Below, one piece after another: positions 28,642-38,700 of a DNA stretch of 56,662 bases. The notes beneath the pieces were generated by a model. It worked only from the letters and a program-made list of their open reading frames with translations. It searched no databases and was not told where the DNA came from. A program made the position numbers and the translations under genes. Numbering within the stretch: the first letter of the stretch is position 1; every line of letters starts with the position of its first letter. This DNA is from Myxococcus sp. (GTDB lineage: Bacteria; Myxococcota; Myxococcia; Myxococcales; Myxococcaceae), in NCBI GenBank assembly GCA_014879945.1, contig JACSRE010000258.1, positions 1-56,662 on the forward strand, read 5' to 3'.

Positions 28642-29268
28642 ATGCGCACCGTCGTCAGTGGAGCCCTCTTGTTGTCCCTCTCAGCGCTGGCCCAGCCGGT
28701 GAGCGGCCCTCAGCTGACCGAGGCCGAGCTCAAGAAGCTCGGCGCAGGCGAGGTGGCCATTCGCGAGACGGCGCCCACCGGCGGCAAGGGGGTGGGCGCG
28801 ATGGCCTTCGGGGTCGTCGACGCCACCAGCGACGAGGTGTGGCCGGTGCTGCGCGACTGTCAGCACTTCTGGCAGTTCATGCCGCGCACCAAGAAGAGCT
28901 GGGTGAAGGACGAAGCCGGCGTCGGCCACATCTGCCACGTCGAGCTGTCCATGCCGTTCCCCCTGCCCGATCTCTGGAGCGACACCGTCGCGCAGATCCG
29001 TGAAGAGCCCAAGGGCCACTACCTGCGCGCGTGGACGCTGGTGCGGGGCAGCTACCACCGCAACAACGGCTCGTGGACCATCGTGCCCTGGGGAGACGGC
29101 AAGCAGAGCCTGGTCGTCTACGCCATCGACACCGACCCGAAGATGGCGGTGCCCGACCCGCTGATCCGCATGGGGCAGGCTGGCTCCTTGCCCGAGGTGA
29201 TCAGCCAGATTCGTAAGCGGGTCGCGACGGTGCGCGTCGCGACGCCCGGCACCGCGGCCTCGAAGTAG
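28642..29268 (+). CDS. Secreted START/SRPBCC-domain protein
   Basis: A 208-residue protein with a signal peptide (cleavage after LSALA, residue ~17). Residues ~45-195 form a START/polyketide-cyclase-like lipid-binding fold: ATSDEVWPVLRDCQHFWQFMPRTKKS, then the ICHVELSMPFPLPDLWS strand, SYHRNNGSWTIVPWGDGK, and the C-terminal helix. Its hydrophobic pocket should bind a lipid or other nonpolar ligand in the periplasm or outside the cell; the ligand is unknown. It has no operon partner and ends one base from the convergent Ig-repeat gene. Confidence 0.8.
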   Translation: MRTVVSGALLLSLSALAQPVSGPQLTEAELKKLGAGEVAIRETAPTGGKGVGAMAFGVVDATSDEVWPVLRDCQHFWQFMPRTKKSWVKDEAGVGHICHVELSMPFPLPDLWSDTVAQIREEPKGHYLRAWTLVRGSYHRNNGSWTIVPWGDGKQSLVVYAIDTDPKMAVPDPLIRMGQAGSLPEVISQIRKRVATVRVATPGTAASK

Positions 29269-29269
29269 C

Positions 29270-30904
29270 TCATGGGCCGAAGGTGAAGGTGGCCGACTGG
29301 CCGTGCATGCTGGCGATGGCGAGGGCCTCGCCCCCGGCGTGGCTGTAGGTGCCGCGCGCTCCCGGCGTGTTGCTGACGATGAGCCCGGCGCTGCTCGAGC
29401 GGAAGTCGCACAGCTCGGTCACGTCGAGCACCTCGTCGTCGCCGTAGGTCGCCCAGACCCGCAGGCTCCGCTCGGGCGTGCCCACCTCGCGGGTGGGCTG
29501 CACGACGGCCAGGCGCACCAACGAGGCGTCGCTCACCTCGAGCTGCAGGCTCCGCAGGTAACCGCTGGCCTCGACCTCGATGCTCGCGGGCCCGTCTGCC
29601 AGGGCCTCGATGACCGCGAGATCGGCGCTCCGGCTCAGGCTCACCAGCGGCGACGCCCGGAGCACCGCCACCGGCGTCAGGTTCAGCACCGCGCCGTCGC
29701 TGAAGCGGCCGAACACCGCGAAGGACGCGCGCTGGCCCACCAGCAGCCGCGGCCGCGCCAGCGTCACCTCGAGGCCCTCGAGCACCGGCGCCTGCACCCC
29801 GACCGTGAAGTCCACCTGGCGACCCCCGTAGCGCGCGACGAGCTGCGACAGCCCCTGCTGCGCTCCCGTCACGGTGCCGTCGAGGGCCACCGAGGCGACC
29901 TGCTCGTCGGCGCTCAGCCACTGCGCCACCTCCGAGACGTCGAGCGCGCTGCCGTCGTCGAACGCCGCGTACACCCGGAAGCGGAAGGTGCGGCCCGCGG
30001 GGACGTCTGCGTGCGGAATGGAGCCGGTCAAGGCCACCAGCTCGCGCGCCGTCACCACCACCGCGCGTGAGATCGACCGCCCCTCGTAGCTGGCCACGAT
30101 GCGCGCCCGGCCTGGCGCCAGCGCCACCACCTCACGCGACGACACCCGCGCGATGTGGGCGTCGAGCGAGAGCACGCTCGCCTCGAGGGTGACGTCGCGG
30201 CTCGAGCCGTCGGTGAAGGTCGCGACCGTCGAGAGCGGCATGGCCTGGCCCGGCCGCAGGGGCGCGCTCATCGGCGCCATCGTCAGCGAGACGATGGCAG
30301 GCGGCAGCACGCGCACGCGCTTGCTCGCCTCGAGGCCGTCGAAGCGGGCCACCAGCGCCACGTCACCCTGCGTCTCGAGCCGGAAGTGCCCCGGGTCGCT
30401 CAGCAGGGCGGCGCCGGCGCCGCCCGCGCTCCACGCCGCCTCGTCGCTGACGTCGCGCCGGGTGCCGTCGGTGAAGGTGGCGAACAGCCGAAGGCGCGGC
30501 GAGAGCCCGCGAGGCGCCTCGAAGAGATCGGAGGGGAAGAGCTCGAGCGCCCGGGCCCGCGCCGCGGCGACCTCGATGGTGGTGCCGCCCTGCTGGCCCT
30601 CGAGCTCAGCGGTGATGCGGGCGCTCCCCGGCGCGACGAGGTGGGCGAGCCCTGCCTGATCGACCTCGATGATCGAGGGGTCAGACGACGCCCACCGCAC
30701 CGTGCTCGACAGCTTCGCCTTGGCGCCATTGCCGAACAGCCCGTACGCCTGCAGCTGCACCGTCGCCTTCACCGAGAACCGCGCGCCGGGCGCCTGCACC
30801 TCGACCAGCTTCAAGGCCGACGCGGTGCTGCCCGACGACGATCCACCGACACACGCCGACACCGCGACCGCGAGCGCGGCCGACATCACAGACGTTGTTT
30901 TCAT
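29270..30904 (-). CDS. Lipoprotein with Ig-like (BIG2-type) repeats
   Basis: A 544-residue exported protein with a lipobox ending at Cys18 (AVAVSACVGG), hence probably lipidated. It is built of about six Ig-like domains of ~85 residues. The recurrent motif is a strand resembling A-x-F-x-D-G-[ST]-x-x-D-V-[ST], seen as FATFTDGTRRDVS, VATFTDGSSRDVT, YAAFDDGSALDVS and FGRFSDGAVLNLT, which is the BIG2/bacterial Ig-like signature. No adhesive or catalytic residues are evident. It likely forms a stalk on the outer membrane or cell surface. It is the last gene of a minus-strand group that includes lspA, the enzyme that would process its lipobox. I see no clear ribosome site. Confidence 0.85.
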   Translation of the reverse strand: MKTTSVMSAALAVAVSACVGGSSSGSTASALKLVEVQAPGARFSVKATVQLQAYGLFGNGAKAKLSSTVRWASSDPSIIEVDQAGLAHLVAPGSARITAELEGQQGGTTIEVAAARARALELFPSDLFEAPRGLSPRLRLFATFTDGTRRDVSDEAAWSAGGAGAALLSDPGHFRLETQGDVALVARFDGLEASKRVRVLPPAIVSLTMAPMSAPLRPGQAMPLSTVATFTDGSSRDVTLEASVLSLDAHIARVSSREVVALAPGRARIVASYEGRSISRAVVVTARELVALTGSIPHADVPAGRTFRFRVYAAFDDGSALDVSEVAQWLSADEQVASVALDGTVTGAQQGLSQLVARYGGRQVDFTVGVQAPVLEGLEVTLARPRLLVGQRASFAVFGRFSDGAVLNLTPVAVLRASPLVSLSRSADLAVIEALADGPASIEVEASGYLRSLQLEVSDASLVRLAVVQPTREVGTPERSLRVWATYGDDEVLDVTELCDFRSSSAGLIVSNTPGARGTYSHAGGEALAIASMHGQSATFTFGP

Positions 30905-30967
30905 GGTTGCCCTGGGAGGAGGGGAGAAGACCTGCGCCGCCTCAGAGCAATCGATGTGCCTTCGGAA

Positions 30968-31537
30968 TCAGCCGTCCTGGCGCGGGGTTTCGGGCGCGGG
31001 GGCAGGGTCGCTCGCGACCGGGTGAGTCGAGGCGGCAGCGGCCTTCGCCTTCGCGGCGCGGTCTTGTCTCCAGCCGGCGATGAGCAGCACGCCGATGCCG
31101 GCGAGGATGGCGAGGTCGGCGATGTTGAAGACGCCCGTGCGCAGCGAGCCCAGGCCCATGTTCATGAAGTCCACCACCACGCCGTCGAAGCGGGCCCGAT
31201 CGATCCAGTTCGAGAAGCCGCCCGAGACGATGAGCGCGTAGCCGGTGAGGTTGGCGGTGTCGACGGGGTTGCGCAGGGCCTGCACGGTGATGGCGAGCAA
31301 CAGCGCGCCCACGCCGACGGTGAGCAGCCAGAACCGCACGTTCGCCGGCAGGTTGCCGCCCAGCGAGAGGAAGGCCCCCTCGTTGGTCGCGTACTGAAAG
31401 CGGAAGGTGTCGCCCAGGTAGCTGAGCGTGGGCTTGCCCTTGAAGGCGTCGGTCGCCAGCACCTTCGTCACCTGATCGAGCGCGATGGAGAGGAAGGTGA
31501 CGAGCCCGAAGATGAGGAACCTGCGCGCGATTGACAC
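30968..31537 (-). CDS. lspA: Lipoprotein signal peptidase (signal peptidase II)
   Basis: An inner-membrane aspartyl protease that cleaves the signal peptide of diacylglyceryl-modified prolipoproteins. It is 189 residues with four hydrophobic segments. The catalytic aspartates fit D113 (FSNWIDRAR) and D141 (FNIADLAI), with the conserved TNEGAFLSLG segment between helices 1 and 2. The C-terminus carries an extra Ala/Lys/Pro-rich cytoplasmic tail of ~35 residues (AAKAKAAAASTHPVASDPAP), beyond the usual ~160. I chose GTG at 31537, with AAGGG upstream; a TTG at 31573 is the alternative. It follows the PAP2 gene by 39 bases and precedes a lipoprotein gene by 63. Confidence 0.92.
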   Translation of the reverse strand: MSIARRFLIFGLVTFLSIALDQVTKVLATDAFKGKPTLSYLGDTFRFQYATNEGAFLSLGGNLPANVRFWLLTVGVGALLLAITVQALRNPVDTANLTGYALIVSGGFSNWIDRARFDGVVVDFMNMGLGSLRTGVFNIADLAILAGIGVLLIAGWRQDRAAKAKAAAASTHPVASDPAPAPETPRQDG

Positions 31538-31576
31538 GGGCAGGCCCTTGCCACTGGTACCCGAGCGGCGCAACCG

Positions 31577-32383
31577 TCAGAACATCCCAGAGACGCTCAG
31601 CCCGTTCGGCGTGGGGCTGGCGCTCACCTTCACCGGCGCGTCCTCCCGGCCGTGGAAGAGCAGGGGCAGGGCGACCGAGAACGCGCTCCCCACCACGGCC
31701 CCCACGAGGATGTCCGTCATCCAGTGTTTGTCGGCGGCCATGCGCAGCGTCGCGGTGGTCAGCGCCATGGGCAGCGCGACCGCCCACGACAGCCAGGCGC
31801 TCTGGTAGCCGCGCAAGAGGCCCACCACGCCGCCCGACACCGCCAGGCCGATGGTGAAGGTGGTGTGGCCCGAGAAGAACGAGAGGTTGGCGTCGCGCGG
31901 GTCCTTCGCCTGCGCGAGCAGCTCGGGCGGCGCGTCCACCGAGAAGGGGCGGCCCCGGCCTGCCGCGAACTTCACCGTCTGGTTCAACGCGAGCGCCGAG
32001 AAGGTGGCCTCGAGGATGATCACCATGTCGACGGCCCACGTCTTCAGGAACTCCGGCGAGTCCTTCGCGCCCAGGGCGTCGATGGCCGCCACCACCAGCG
32101 GCACCCCGGCGAAGCCGAGCACGTCAGACGCGGTGGCCGCCGGCCGAATGCCCGACGCGCTCGGGCTCAGGCTCGGGTTGAAGGCCCGGCGCACCGCGGT
32201 GTCGAACCCGTTGGTGGCGCACCAGCGGCACGTCGCGGGCGCCAGCGCGTCCTTCGCCAGCTCACTGGTCAGCCAGCCCACCATCAACACGCCCGTCACC
32301 GGCAGATCGACGCGCGGGTCCCACTTGAGGCGGTGGGGCGCGGGGCTCGCAGCGACGACGGTCGCGAGGGCGAGGGCCAGCAC
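31577..32383 (-). CDS. PAP2-family phosphatase
   Basis: A 268-residue membrane phosphatase of the type-2 phosphatidic acid phosphatase family. The three motifs are present: KFAAGRGRPF (KX6RP-type), FFSGHTT (PSGH-type, with Phe in place of Pro) and LRMAADKHWMTDI (SRX5HX3D-type, Leu in place of Ser), with both catalytic histidines intact. About five to six hydrophobic segments and an N-terminal signal or anchor are visible. Candidate substrates are undecaprenyl pyrophosphate or phosphatidyl-glycerol phosphate, which link to cell-wall lipid recycling; this is inference. Its GTG start directly follows the TGA of the M16 gene (TGAGTG), so it is translationally coupled. Confidence 0.88.
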   Translation of the reverse strand: MLALALATVVAASPAPHRLKWDPRVDLPVTGVLMVGWLTSELAKDALAPATCRWCATNGFDTAVRRAFNPSLSPSASGIRPAATASDVLGFAGVPLVVAAIDALGAKDSPEFLKTWAVDMVIILEATFSALALNQTVKFAAGRGRPFSVDAPPELLAQAKDPRDANLSFFSGHTTFTIGLAVSGGVVGLLRGYQSAWLSWAVALPMALTTATLRMAADKHWMTDILVGAVVGSAFSVALPLLFHGREDAPVKVSASPTPNGLSVSGMF

Positions 32384-35110
32384 TCACTTCACCTCGTTGC
32401 CGTCGGCGTCGAGCACCGTCACCGTGCCCAGCTTCAGCTCCCTCACGCCGGCCTCGATCTTCGAGCGATCGCCCACCACGATCCACACCAGGCTCTGCGG
32501 CTTGAGCACCTTCTTCGCGGCCGCGTCGTAGCTCTCGCGCGTCAGGCTGCGCACCCGCTCGGCCCAGGTCTGGAAGTAGTCGTCGGCGAGCCCGTAGACG
32601 ATCACCTGGCCCATCGAGCCCTGCACCGAAGACATCGTCTCCCACGCGCCCGGGAGCTTGAGCACCCGGTCGGACTGAATGCGCTCGAACTCCTCTTTGG
32701 TGGTGGGCCGCTTGCCGAGGAACTCGGTCAGCTCCTTCTGGATTTCGAAGAGGCTCTCCTTCGTCTTGTCGGTCTGCACCGGCGCCGAGACCGCGAAGAG
32801 CCGCTGGCCGCGCGCATCGGAGAAGAAGGTGCGCACGCCGTAGCTCCAGTGCTTGTCCTCTCGCAGGTTCATGTTGAGGCGCGAGTTGAAGTCGCCGCCC
32901 AGCACGATGTTGGCGCCCATGATGGCGGCCTCGTCGGGGTTGTTGGTGGGCACCGTGGGGTGGCCCACGAGGATGACGCTCTGCTGGCTGCCGGGGCGAT
33001 CGACCAGCCACACCGTCGGCTTCGCGGCGAGCGCGACCTCGGGCACCTTCAGCGGCGTGGCCTCTCCGGCCGCCCAGCCGCCCAGGGCCTTCTCGAGCTT
33101 CGGCAGCAGCTCAGCCATCGAGATGTCGCCCACCACGCCGAGCGTCGACGAGCCCGGGCGGACCCACGCCTTCGCGTAGGCCACCACGTCGTCACGCGTC
33201 AGCTTCTGCACCGAGGCCTCGAAGCCCGACGCCGGCAGCGCGTAGGGGTGGCCTTCTCCGTAGAACAGCTTGCCCGCCAGGCGCGAGGCGAGGCCGCCGG
33301 GCGAGTTCTTCTCCTGCTTGATGCCGGCGAGCCGCTGGTTCTTGAGCCGCTCGAAGTCGGCGGCGGGGAAGGTGGGCTTGGTCAGCACGTCGGCCATCAA
33401 CGCCAGCGAGGGCTCGAGGTTCGTCTTCAGCGCCGTCATCGACACCGAGGCGCCGTCGAGGCCGGCGCCGGTGCCGAGGGTGGAGCCGAGCCGCTGGAGC
33501 TCTTCGCTGATCTGAATCGCCGAGCGCTTGCCCGCGCCCTCGTCCAGCAGATCCATGGTGAGGCTGGCGAGGCCGGCGGTGGCCGGCACGTCGGCGGCCG
33601 AGCCACCCTCGAGCCGCAGCCGCAGATCGAGCACGGGCAGGCCGCGGCGCTCGGCGAGCACCACCTTGAGCCCGTTCTTGAGCGTCGCCCGCTGCAAGGT
33701 GGGGAACGAGACGGCTGGCGGCGCCCCGAGCTCGGGGAGCTTCTTGCGGTCGACGCCTTCCTTCGCGGCCGTGAAGGTGCCGAAGGGGCGCACCACGATG
33801 TCGAGGTGCGGCGCGCCCAGCCACGTCTGCGCGGCGGTCTGCACCTGCTTCGCGGTCGCCGTCTCGAACGTCTTGAGCGAGTCACGCCAGCCGTCGGGCT
33901 TGCCCAGGTACACCTGGCTCTCGGCCAGCACGTCGCTCTTGCCGCCGAAGCCGCCGATGCGCTCGAGGCCACGAATGATGCCGGCGACCGTCTGGGTGCG
34001 CAGGCGGGCCAGCTCGTCGGCGCTGGGCCCCTCTTTGAGGAACTTCGCCAGCTCCTCGTCGATGGCGCGCTCGACCTTCTCGAGCTCGACGCCGGGCTTC
34101 ACGGTGGCGATGAGAATGCCCTGGCCCGAGACCTCTCCGTCCCACACGCCGCCGCTGACGTCGGTCGCCAGCTGCTCGGTGTAGACTAGGCGCTTGAAGA
34201 GGCGGCTGGTCTTCCCCTGGGCCAGCAGCGCCGTGCCGATGGAGAGGAAGTCGTTGTCGGTGTCGGTCATCGGCGGCGTCACCCAGAAGCGGTACAGCCG
34301 CGTCTGCGGCACGCGATCTTCGAGCTCCTTGCGGATGTTGCTGGGCAGCCGCTGCACCCACGCGCGCTTGCGCTGCACCGGCGGCCCCGCGGGAATGTCG
34401 CCGAAGTACTTCTTCACCTTCTCGAGGGCCGTCTTCGCGTCGACGTCGCCGGCGATCACCAGGGTGGCGTTGTTGGGGCCGTACCAGGCCTTGAACCAGT
34501 CCTGCACGTCCTTGAGCGAGGCGGCGTCGAGGTCCTCCATGCTGCCCAGCACCGTGCCGCGCGGGTAGGCGTACGGGTGGTGCGAGGGGAAGAGCACCTT
34601 GTTGGCCTCGTTGAAGACCTGGCCGTAGGGCTGGTTCTCGCTCTGGCGCTTCTCGTTCTGCACCACGCCGCGCTGCTCATCGAGGCGCGCCTGGTCGATG
34701 ACGCCCAGCAGGTGTCCCATGCGATCGCTCTCGAGGAACAGCACGCGATCGAGGCCGCTGACCGGCACGTTCTGGAAGTAGTTGGTGCGATCGCGGTTGG
34801 TGGTGCCGTTGAGATCGGTGCCGCCCATCGCGCCCAGCGCCTTGAAGTAGTCGGTGTTGAAGTTCTCGGAGCCGTTGAACATCAGGTGCTCGAAGAGGTG
34901 CGCGAAGCCGCTCTTGCCGGGCACCTCGTCCTTCGCGCCGACGTGGTACCAGACGTTGACGGCGACGATGGGCGCCTTGTGATCTTCGTGCACGATGAGC
35001 GTGAGCCCGTTCTCGAGCACGAACTTCTCGAACTTCACGTCGATGCTGGAAGAGAGCGACGCAGGCGCCGCGGCGAGCGAGGCGGCGGTCAGCAGGGGGA
35101 GGATCGTCAT
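32384..35110 (-). CDS. M16-family zinc metallopeptidase, two-repeat
   Basis: A 908-residue periplasmic or secreted peptidase with a signal peptide (residues 1-18). The first M16 half has the inverted zinc motif HLFEH (His71, Glu74, His75), preceded by VGAKDEVPGKSGFA. The second half, after ~residue 450, is the non-catalytic M16 partner (LKNGLKVVLAERRGLPVLDLRLRLEGGS). Two further M16_C domains flank these (ATLVIAGDVDAKTALEKVKKYFG and STLGVVGDISMAELLPKLEKALGG). The complete four-domain layout resembles the processing-peptidase/pitrilysin class that digests peptides in the envelope. The ATG at 35110 has TATGCC 14 nt upstream. It leads the operon with PAP2 and lspA. Confidence 0.93.
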   Translation of the reverse strand: MTILPLLTAASLAAAPASLSSSIDVKFEKFVLENGLTLIVHEDHKAPIVAVNVWYHVGAKDEVPGKSGFAHLFEHLMFNGSENFNTDYFKALGAMGGTDLNGTTNRDRTNYFQNVPVSGLDRVLFLESDRMGHLLGVIDQARLDEQRGVVQNEKRQSENQPYGQVFNEANKVLFPSHHPYAYPRGTVLGSMEDLDAASLKDVQDWFKAWYGPNNATLVIAGDVDAKTALEKVKKYFGDIPAGPPVQRKRAWVQRLPSNIRKELEDRVPQTRLYRFWVTPPMTDTDNDFLSIGTALLAQGKTSRLFKRLVYTEQLATDVSGGVWDGEVSGQGILIATVKPGVELEKVERAIDEELAKFLKEGPSADELARLRTQTVAGIIRGLERIGGFGGKSDVLAESQVYLGKPDGWRDSLKTFETATAKQVQTAAQTWLGAPHLDIVVRPFGTFTAAKEGVDRKKLPELGAPPAVSFPTLQRATLKNGLKVVLAERRGLPVLDLRLRLEGGSAADVPATAGLASLTMDLLDEGAGKRSAIQISEELQRLGSTLGTGAGLDGASVSMTALKTNLEPSLALMADVLTKPTFPAADFERLKNQRLAGIKQEKNSPGGLASRLAGKLFYGEGHPYALPASGFEASVQKLTRDDVVAYAKAWVRPGSSTLGVVGDISMAELLPKLEKALGGWAAGEATPLKVPEVALAAKPTVWLVDRPGSQQSVILVGHPTVPTNNPDEAAIMGANIVLGGDFNSRLNMNLREDKHWSYGVRTFFSDARGQRLFAVSAPVQTDKTKESLFEIQKELTEFLGKRPTTKEEFERIQSDRVLKLPGAWETMSSVQGSMGQVIVYGLADDYFQTWAERVRSLTRESYDAAAKKVLKPQSLVWIVVGDRSKIEAGVRELKLGTVTVLDADGNEVK

Positions 35111-35118
35111 GAGCCGAG

Positions 35119-35124
35119 GGCATA
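35119..35124 (-). promoter_or_regulatory. TATGCC -10 box of the M16 operon
   Basis: On the minus strand CGCTATGCC places TATGCC (35124-35119) 14 nt before the ATG at 35110, again leaving essentially no leader. Confidence 0.4.
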
Positions 35125-35176
35125 GCGCGCCTCAACTCGAGCTTCGACGGTTCCTGGTGATGCCCTTCGGCGCGGC

Positions 35177-35734
35177 GTGGTGATCCCACGCACCGGCACC
35201 GGTGCACGCCGAAGGCCTGTGCAGGCGTGGCGAGCGGTGCCACCATGCGGCGATGTGTCTGAGGGGGCGCGGGCGGGCGGCGGCAGCACGAACACGGTCG
35301 TGCCTGCCTGTCTTCGCGAGCTGATGCAGTCCTGCGGCATCGAGGGGCTCTGCGGAAGACGAGCGACCGATGGCGGCGAAACGCGCTGCTACGCCTCCGG
35401 CGCGACCCTCACGATCGATGGCCAGTCGTGCAATCCAGGCAACGTGGCTTCGGTGGAGCGGGGCTTTTCCCCCGACGGAGGCCTCTGCTTCTCGCGGACG
35501 ACGCTGCTCAACTACAGCCATGCCTGCGAGACGGGCACCATCTCGATCAGCGACGGCGCCGGCACGGTCAACGCGACGGGCGGCGTGAGTTGGAGCCGGA
35601 CGGGCCCGCGCGCGACGGTGACGTGCCTGGTCAATGGCGAGACCGGGCCTCCGCCCGGCGCCCACTCCCTCTGCCCGGTTCCTGCCCCTGACAGAGAAGG
35701 AGCGCCGCGCCTGGTGGCGGCGAGCCCCGTTTGA
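35177..35734 (+). CDS. Cys-rich hypothetical protein, possibly 5'-truncated
   Basis: The frame is 185 residues. From about residue 37 (STNTVVPACLRELMQSCGIEG) the sequence looks like a real extracytoplasmic domain with regularly placed cysteines (ACLRELMQSCGIEGLC, TRCYASG, GQSCNPG, GLCFSR, HACETG, VTCLVNG, SLCPVP) and a Gly/Ser/Thr-rich beta pattern. I recognise no named family. The first ~36 residues are Arg/Pro/Gly-rich, with no signal peptide, ribosome site or TA box, which is odd for a disulfide-type protein. The 5' end may have been lost, in which case this is a pseudogene. The start at 35177 is only the longest frame. Confidence 0.4.
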   Translation: MVIPRTGTGARRRPVQAWRAVPPCGDVSEGARAGGGSTNTVVPACLRELMQSCGIEGLCGRRATDGGETRCYASGATLTIDGQSCNPGNVASVERGFSPDGGLCFSRTTLLNYSHACETGTISISDGAGTVNATGGVSWSRTGPRATVTCLVNGETGPPPGAHSLCPVPAPDREGAPRLVAASPV

Positions 35735-35763
35735 CCGCTAGCCAGGGCGTCAGCTCCAGCCGA

Positions 35764-35769
35764 TACAGT
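35764..35769 (+). promoter_or_regulatory. TACAGT -10 box of addB, leaderless
   Basis: TACAGT lies exactly 13 nt before the GTG at 35777, which favours that start over the GTG at 35768. The box would overlap the latter codon. Confidence 0.45.
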
Positions 35770-35776
35770 GCGCCTC

Positions 35777-38700
35777 GTGTCGTCTCGCGTCGCCTCGACC
35801 CTCGTCGTTCGCCCTGACTCGGGCCGGGTCGAGCTCGCGCTCCTCGAGGCCAGCCGCCGCGACGGCTTCGTCGACGCCGGCGCCCACCTGACGTTCGCTC
35901 AGCTCGTCGACGCGTGCGGCGGGCCTGCCTTCGCGGGCCTGGCGCCCGCCGACCCGTGGCTGGTGCGCGCGCTGATCGCCGTCGAGGCCAGGCGCCTCGC
36001 CGCCCCCGTGTTTGGAGACGTCGCCTCGACCGCCGACTTCGCGCTCCAGGCCGACGTGCTCCGCGGAGAGCTGTGGGCGCAAGACGTCTCGCCCTCGCGC
36101 CTGGGCGACCTCTCGAGCCAGCTCTCGTCTCGCGCGGGCGACAAGGTGAAGGCGCTCGCGGCGTTGTTCGAGACCGTGGACGCGCGGGTCGAAGGCCACC
36201 AGCGCGTCGATCGACGCGCGATCGTCTCGCTCGCGGCGAAGCGGCTCAAAGAGAAGGGCCTGCCCGATGCCCTGCTGCGCTTCGAGGCCGTCGAGGTGCG
36301 CGACCTGCACGATCTGGTGCCCGCGCGGCTGGGCTTCCTCGACGCCCTGGCCCGGGCCTGCGTCGCCTCGAACCGGCGCTTCCGCCTCGTGGTGCCCTGG
36401 GCCGGCAGCCCGCACACCGACGCCTTCGTGGGCGGCGTCGCGCGCTTCTTCGAGAAGCGGTGGGAGACGCTCGAGGGGGCTGAGCTGGTGCCCGAGGCCT
36501 CCGAGCTCCCCCTCGCGGTTCACCTCCGCCAGCTCTTCGCCGCCGACGCTACCCCGGCCGCCCTGCCAGGGCTGCGGCTCGTCTCGTGCGCGACGCCGCG
36601 TGACGAGGCGCGCGCCATCGCGTCGGGCGTCAAGCAGCAGCTCGAGGCGGGGGTGCCGCCGGAGCGCCTCGCCGTCGCCTTCCGCGATCTCGCCGATGAC
36701 ACCGAGCTGCTGGTCGAGCAGCTCGACGCGCTCGGCATTCCTTCACGCGCGCGCCTGGGCCTGCCGCTCGTGCGCAGCCCCATCGGCCGCCTCGCCGCCT
36801 CGCTGCTGTCGCTGGCCGACGACGACTTCCCCGTCGACGACGTCGCGGCGCTCCTCGAGAGCCGGTACGCGAGGGCGCTGTCGAAGGGCATGCCGCCGGG
36901 CCGCGGGGCCTTCGCCGAAGCCGGTGTTCGCAACGACGTCATCGGCGCGAAGGGCGGGCAGGGCGCCTGGGTGGTGCGGTTGAGCGCGCTGCTCGAGCGC
37001 AGAGCCCGTGAGGCCGCCAGGCGCCGGGCGCTGACCGCCGACGTGCACGAGCTCGACGCGCTGCTCGACGGCGTCAAGCGGGTGCAGGCGTTGGCGCGGT
37101 CCATCCCGCCGCGCGGAAACGCCACGGCGCTGCTCGAGGCGTGGTGGAAGGCGGTCGGCAGCCTGGGCATCGCCGAGGCGCTCGCCGAACTGGAGCCTTC
37201 GCTCCGCGGCCACCTCGTCGAGGGCGAGGTCGATCGCGCCGTCGCCCGCGATCAGGCGTCGTTCGAGGCGCTCTCGTCGCTGGTGCGCTCCCTGCGGCTC
37301 GCGCTCGACTCGTCGGGCCTGGGCGCCACCTCGATGGACCGGCGCGCCTTCTCTCGCTGGCTCTCGGTCGCGATGGGCGAGGTCAACCTGCAGGCCCGCG
37401 GGCCGCGCGCAGGTGCGGTGTGGCTGGTGGACGTGCGCGAGCTGCCCGGCGCCGCCTTCGACGCCGTCTTCGTGGGCGGGCTGCTCGACGGCCGGTTCCC
37501 CGGGCGGGCCCCGCCACCCGCCCTGCTGTCCGATGACGAGCGCGCCGAGGTGAACGCCGCCGCGGCGATGGCGCTCTTTCGCCTCTCGGTGAGCGACGAC
37601 GGCGTCGCGCTGCCCCACCGCCTCGCGGAGGATCGGCTGCTGTTGCACCACGCGCTGCTGGCGGCCCCGACGGTGACGCTGTCCTTCCCGCGCTCCGACG
37701 CGCGCGGGCGAGAGGCGCTGCGCTCGCCCTTCCTCGACGCGCTGGCGCGGCTGTTGCCCGAGCTGCCGCGCACCGTGCGGGCGCACCGCCCGGTGCCGTT
37801 GCTCGACGACGTGGAGTCCGCCGCCGAGCTGGCCACCCGCGCGGCCCTCGAGCTCTGGAGCCCCCTCGAGACCCGCCAGTCTCCCCGGGACGCGCGCGCG
37901 CCGGCGCTCGAGGCCGCGGTGCGAGACGAGGCGTGGGCCGTGAACGCGCGCACCATGTCGGCGATCGAGATCGAACGGCTGCGCTACTTCTCGAGCCGGG
38001 AGGCCGAGCCGGGGCGCTTCTCCGGCGCCGTGCGGGAGCCCGAGGTGCTCGCTCGGCTTCTCCCTTCGCTCGAGTGGAGCGCCGCCCACCCCATCAGCGC
38101 CAGCCAGCTCGAGAGCTGGGCCAACTGCCACTTCCTCGGGCTGGGGCGGCGGGTGCTGCGCCTCGAAGAAGACGACGAGGCCGGCGAAGAGATGGACCAC
38201 CGCGCCCTCGGCGAGCTGCTGCACGCGGCCCTCAAGCGGCTCATCCCCTCGCTGCAGGCGCAGGGGCGCTGGCCGCCCGCCACGCCGCAGCTCGACGCCG
38301 TCACGAAGGAGCTCGACGCGGCGCTGGTCGCCGCTGCCGTCGAGGTCGCGCGCGCGATGCCGGTCGGCCACCACCTGCTGTTCGACATCAGCGTGGAGCG
38401 CGCGCGGCGTGAGCTCTTGCGGCTCCTGTTCGACACCGCCATCACCCCGTTCACCGGCGCGGTGCCCCACGCCTTCGAGAGCACCTTCGGTCGAAGGGAC
38501 TCGGCCGAGGCCGTTCAGCAGGTCGCCATCCCTCCCGCGCTCCCGCACGAGCGGCCCATCTACCTGGTGGGGGCCATCGATCGCCTCGACGTCGCGCCGG
38601 GGCAGGTGGCGGTCATCGACTACAAGCTCTCACGCTCGGGCACGCCGAAGGCCCGCCTCGACGCGCTGCTGCTGAAGGACTTCCAGCTGCCGCTCTACCT

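Noticed and set aside
31652-34189. Plus-strand frame of 845 aa across the PAP2 and M16 genes
   Set aside because: It is antisense to two well-supported genes; composition is Arg/His/Gly-rich with no domain.
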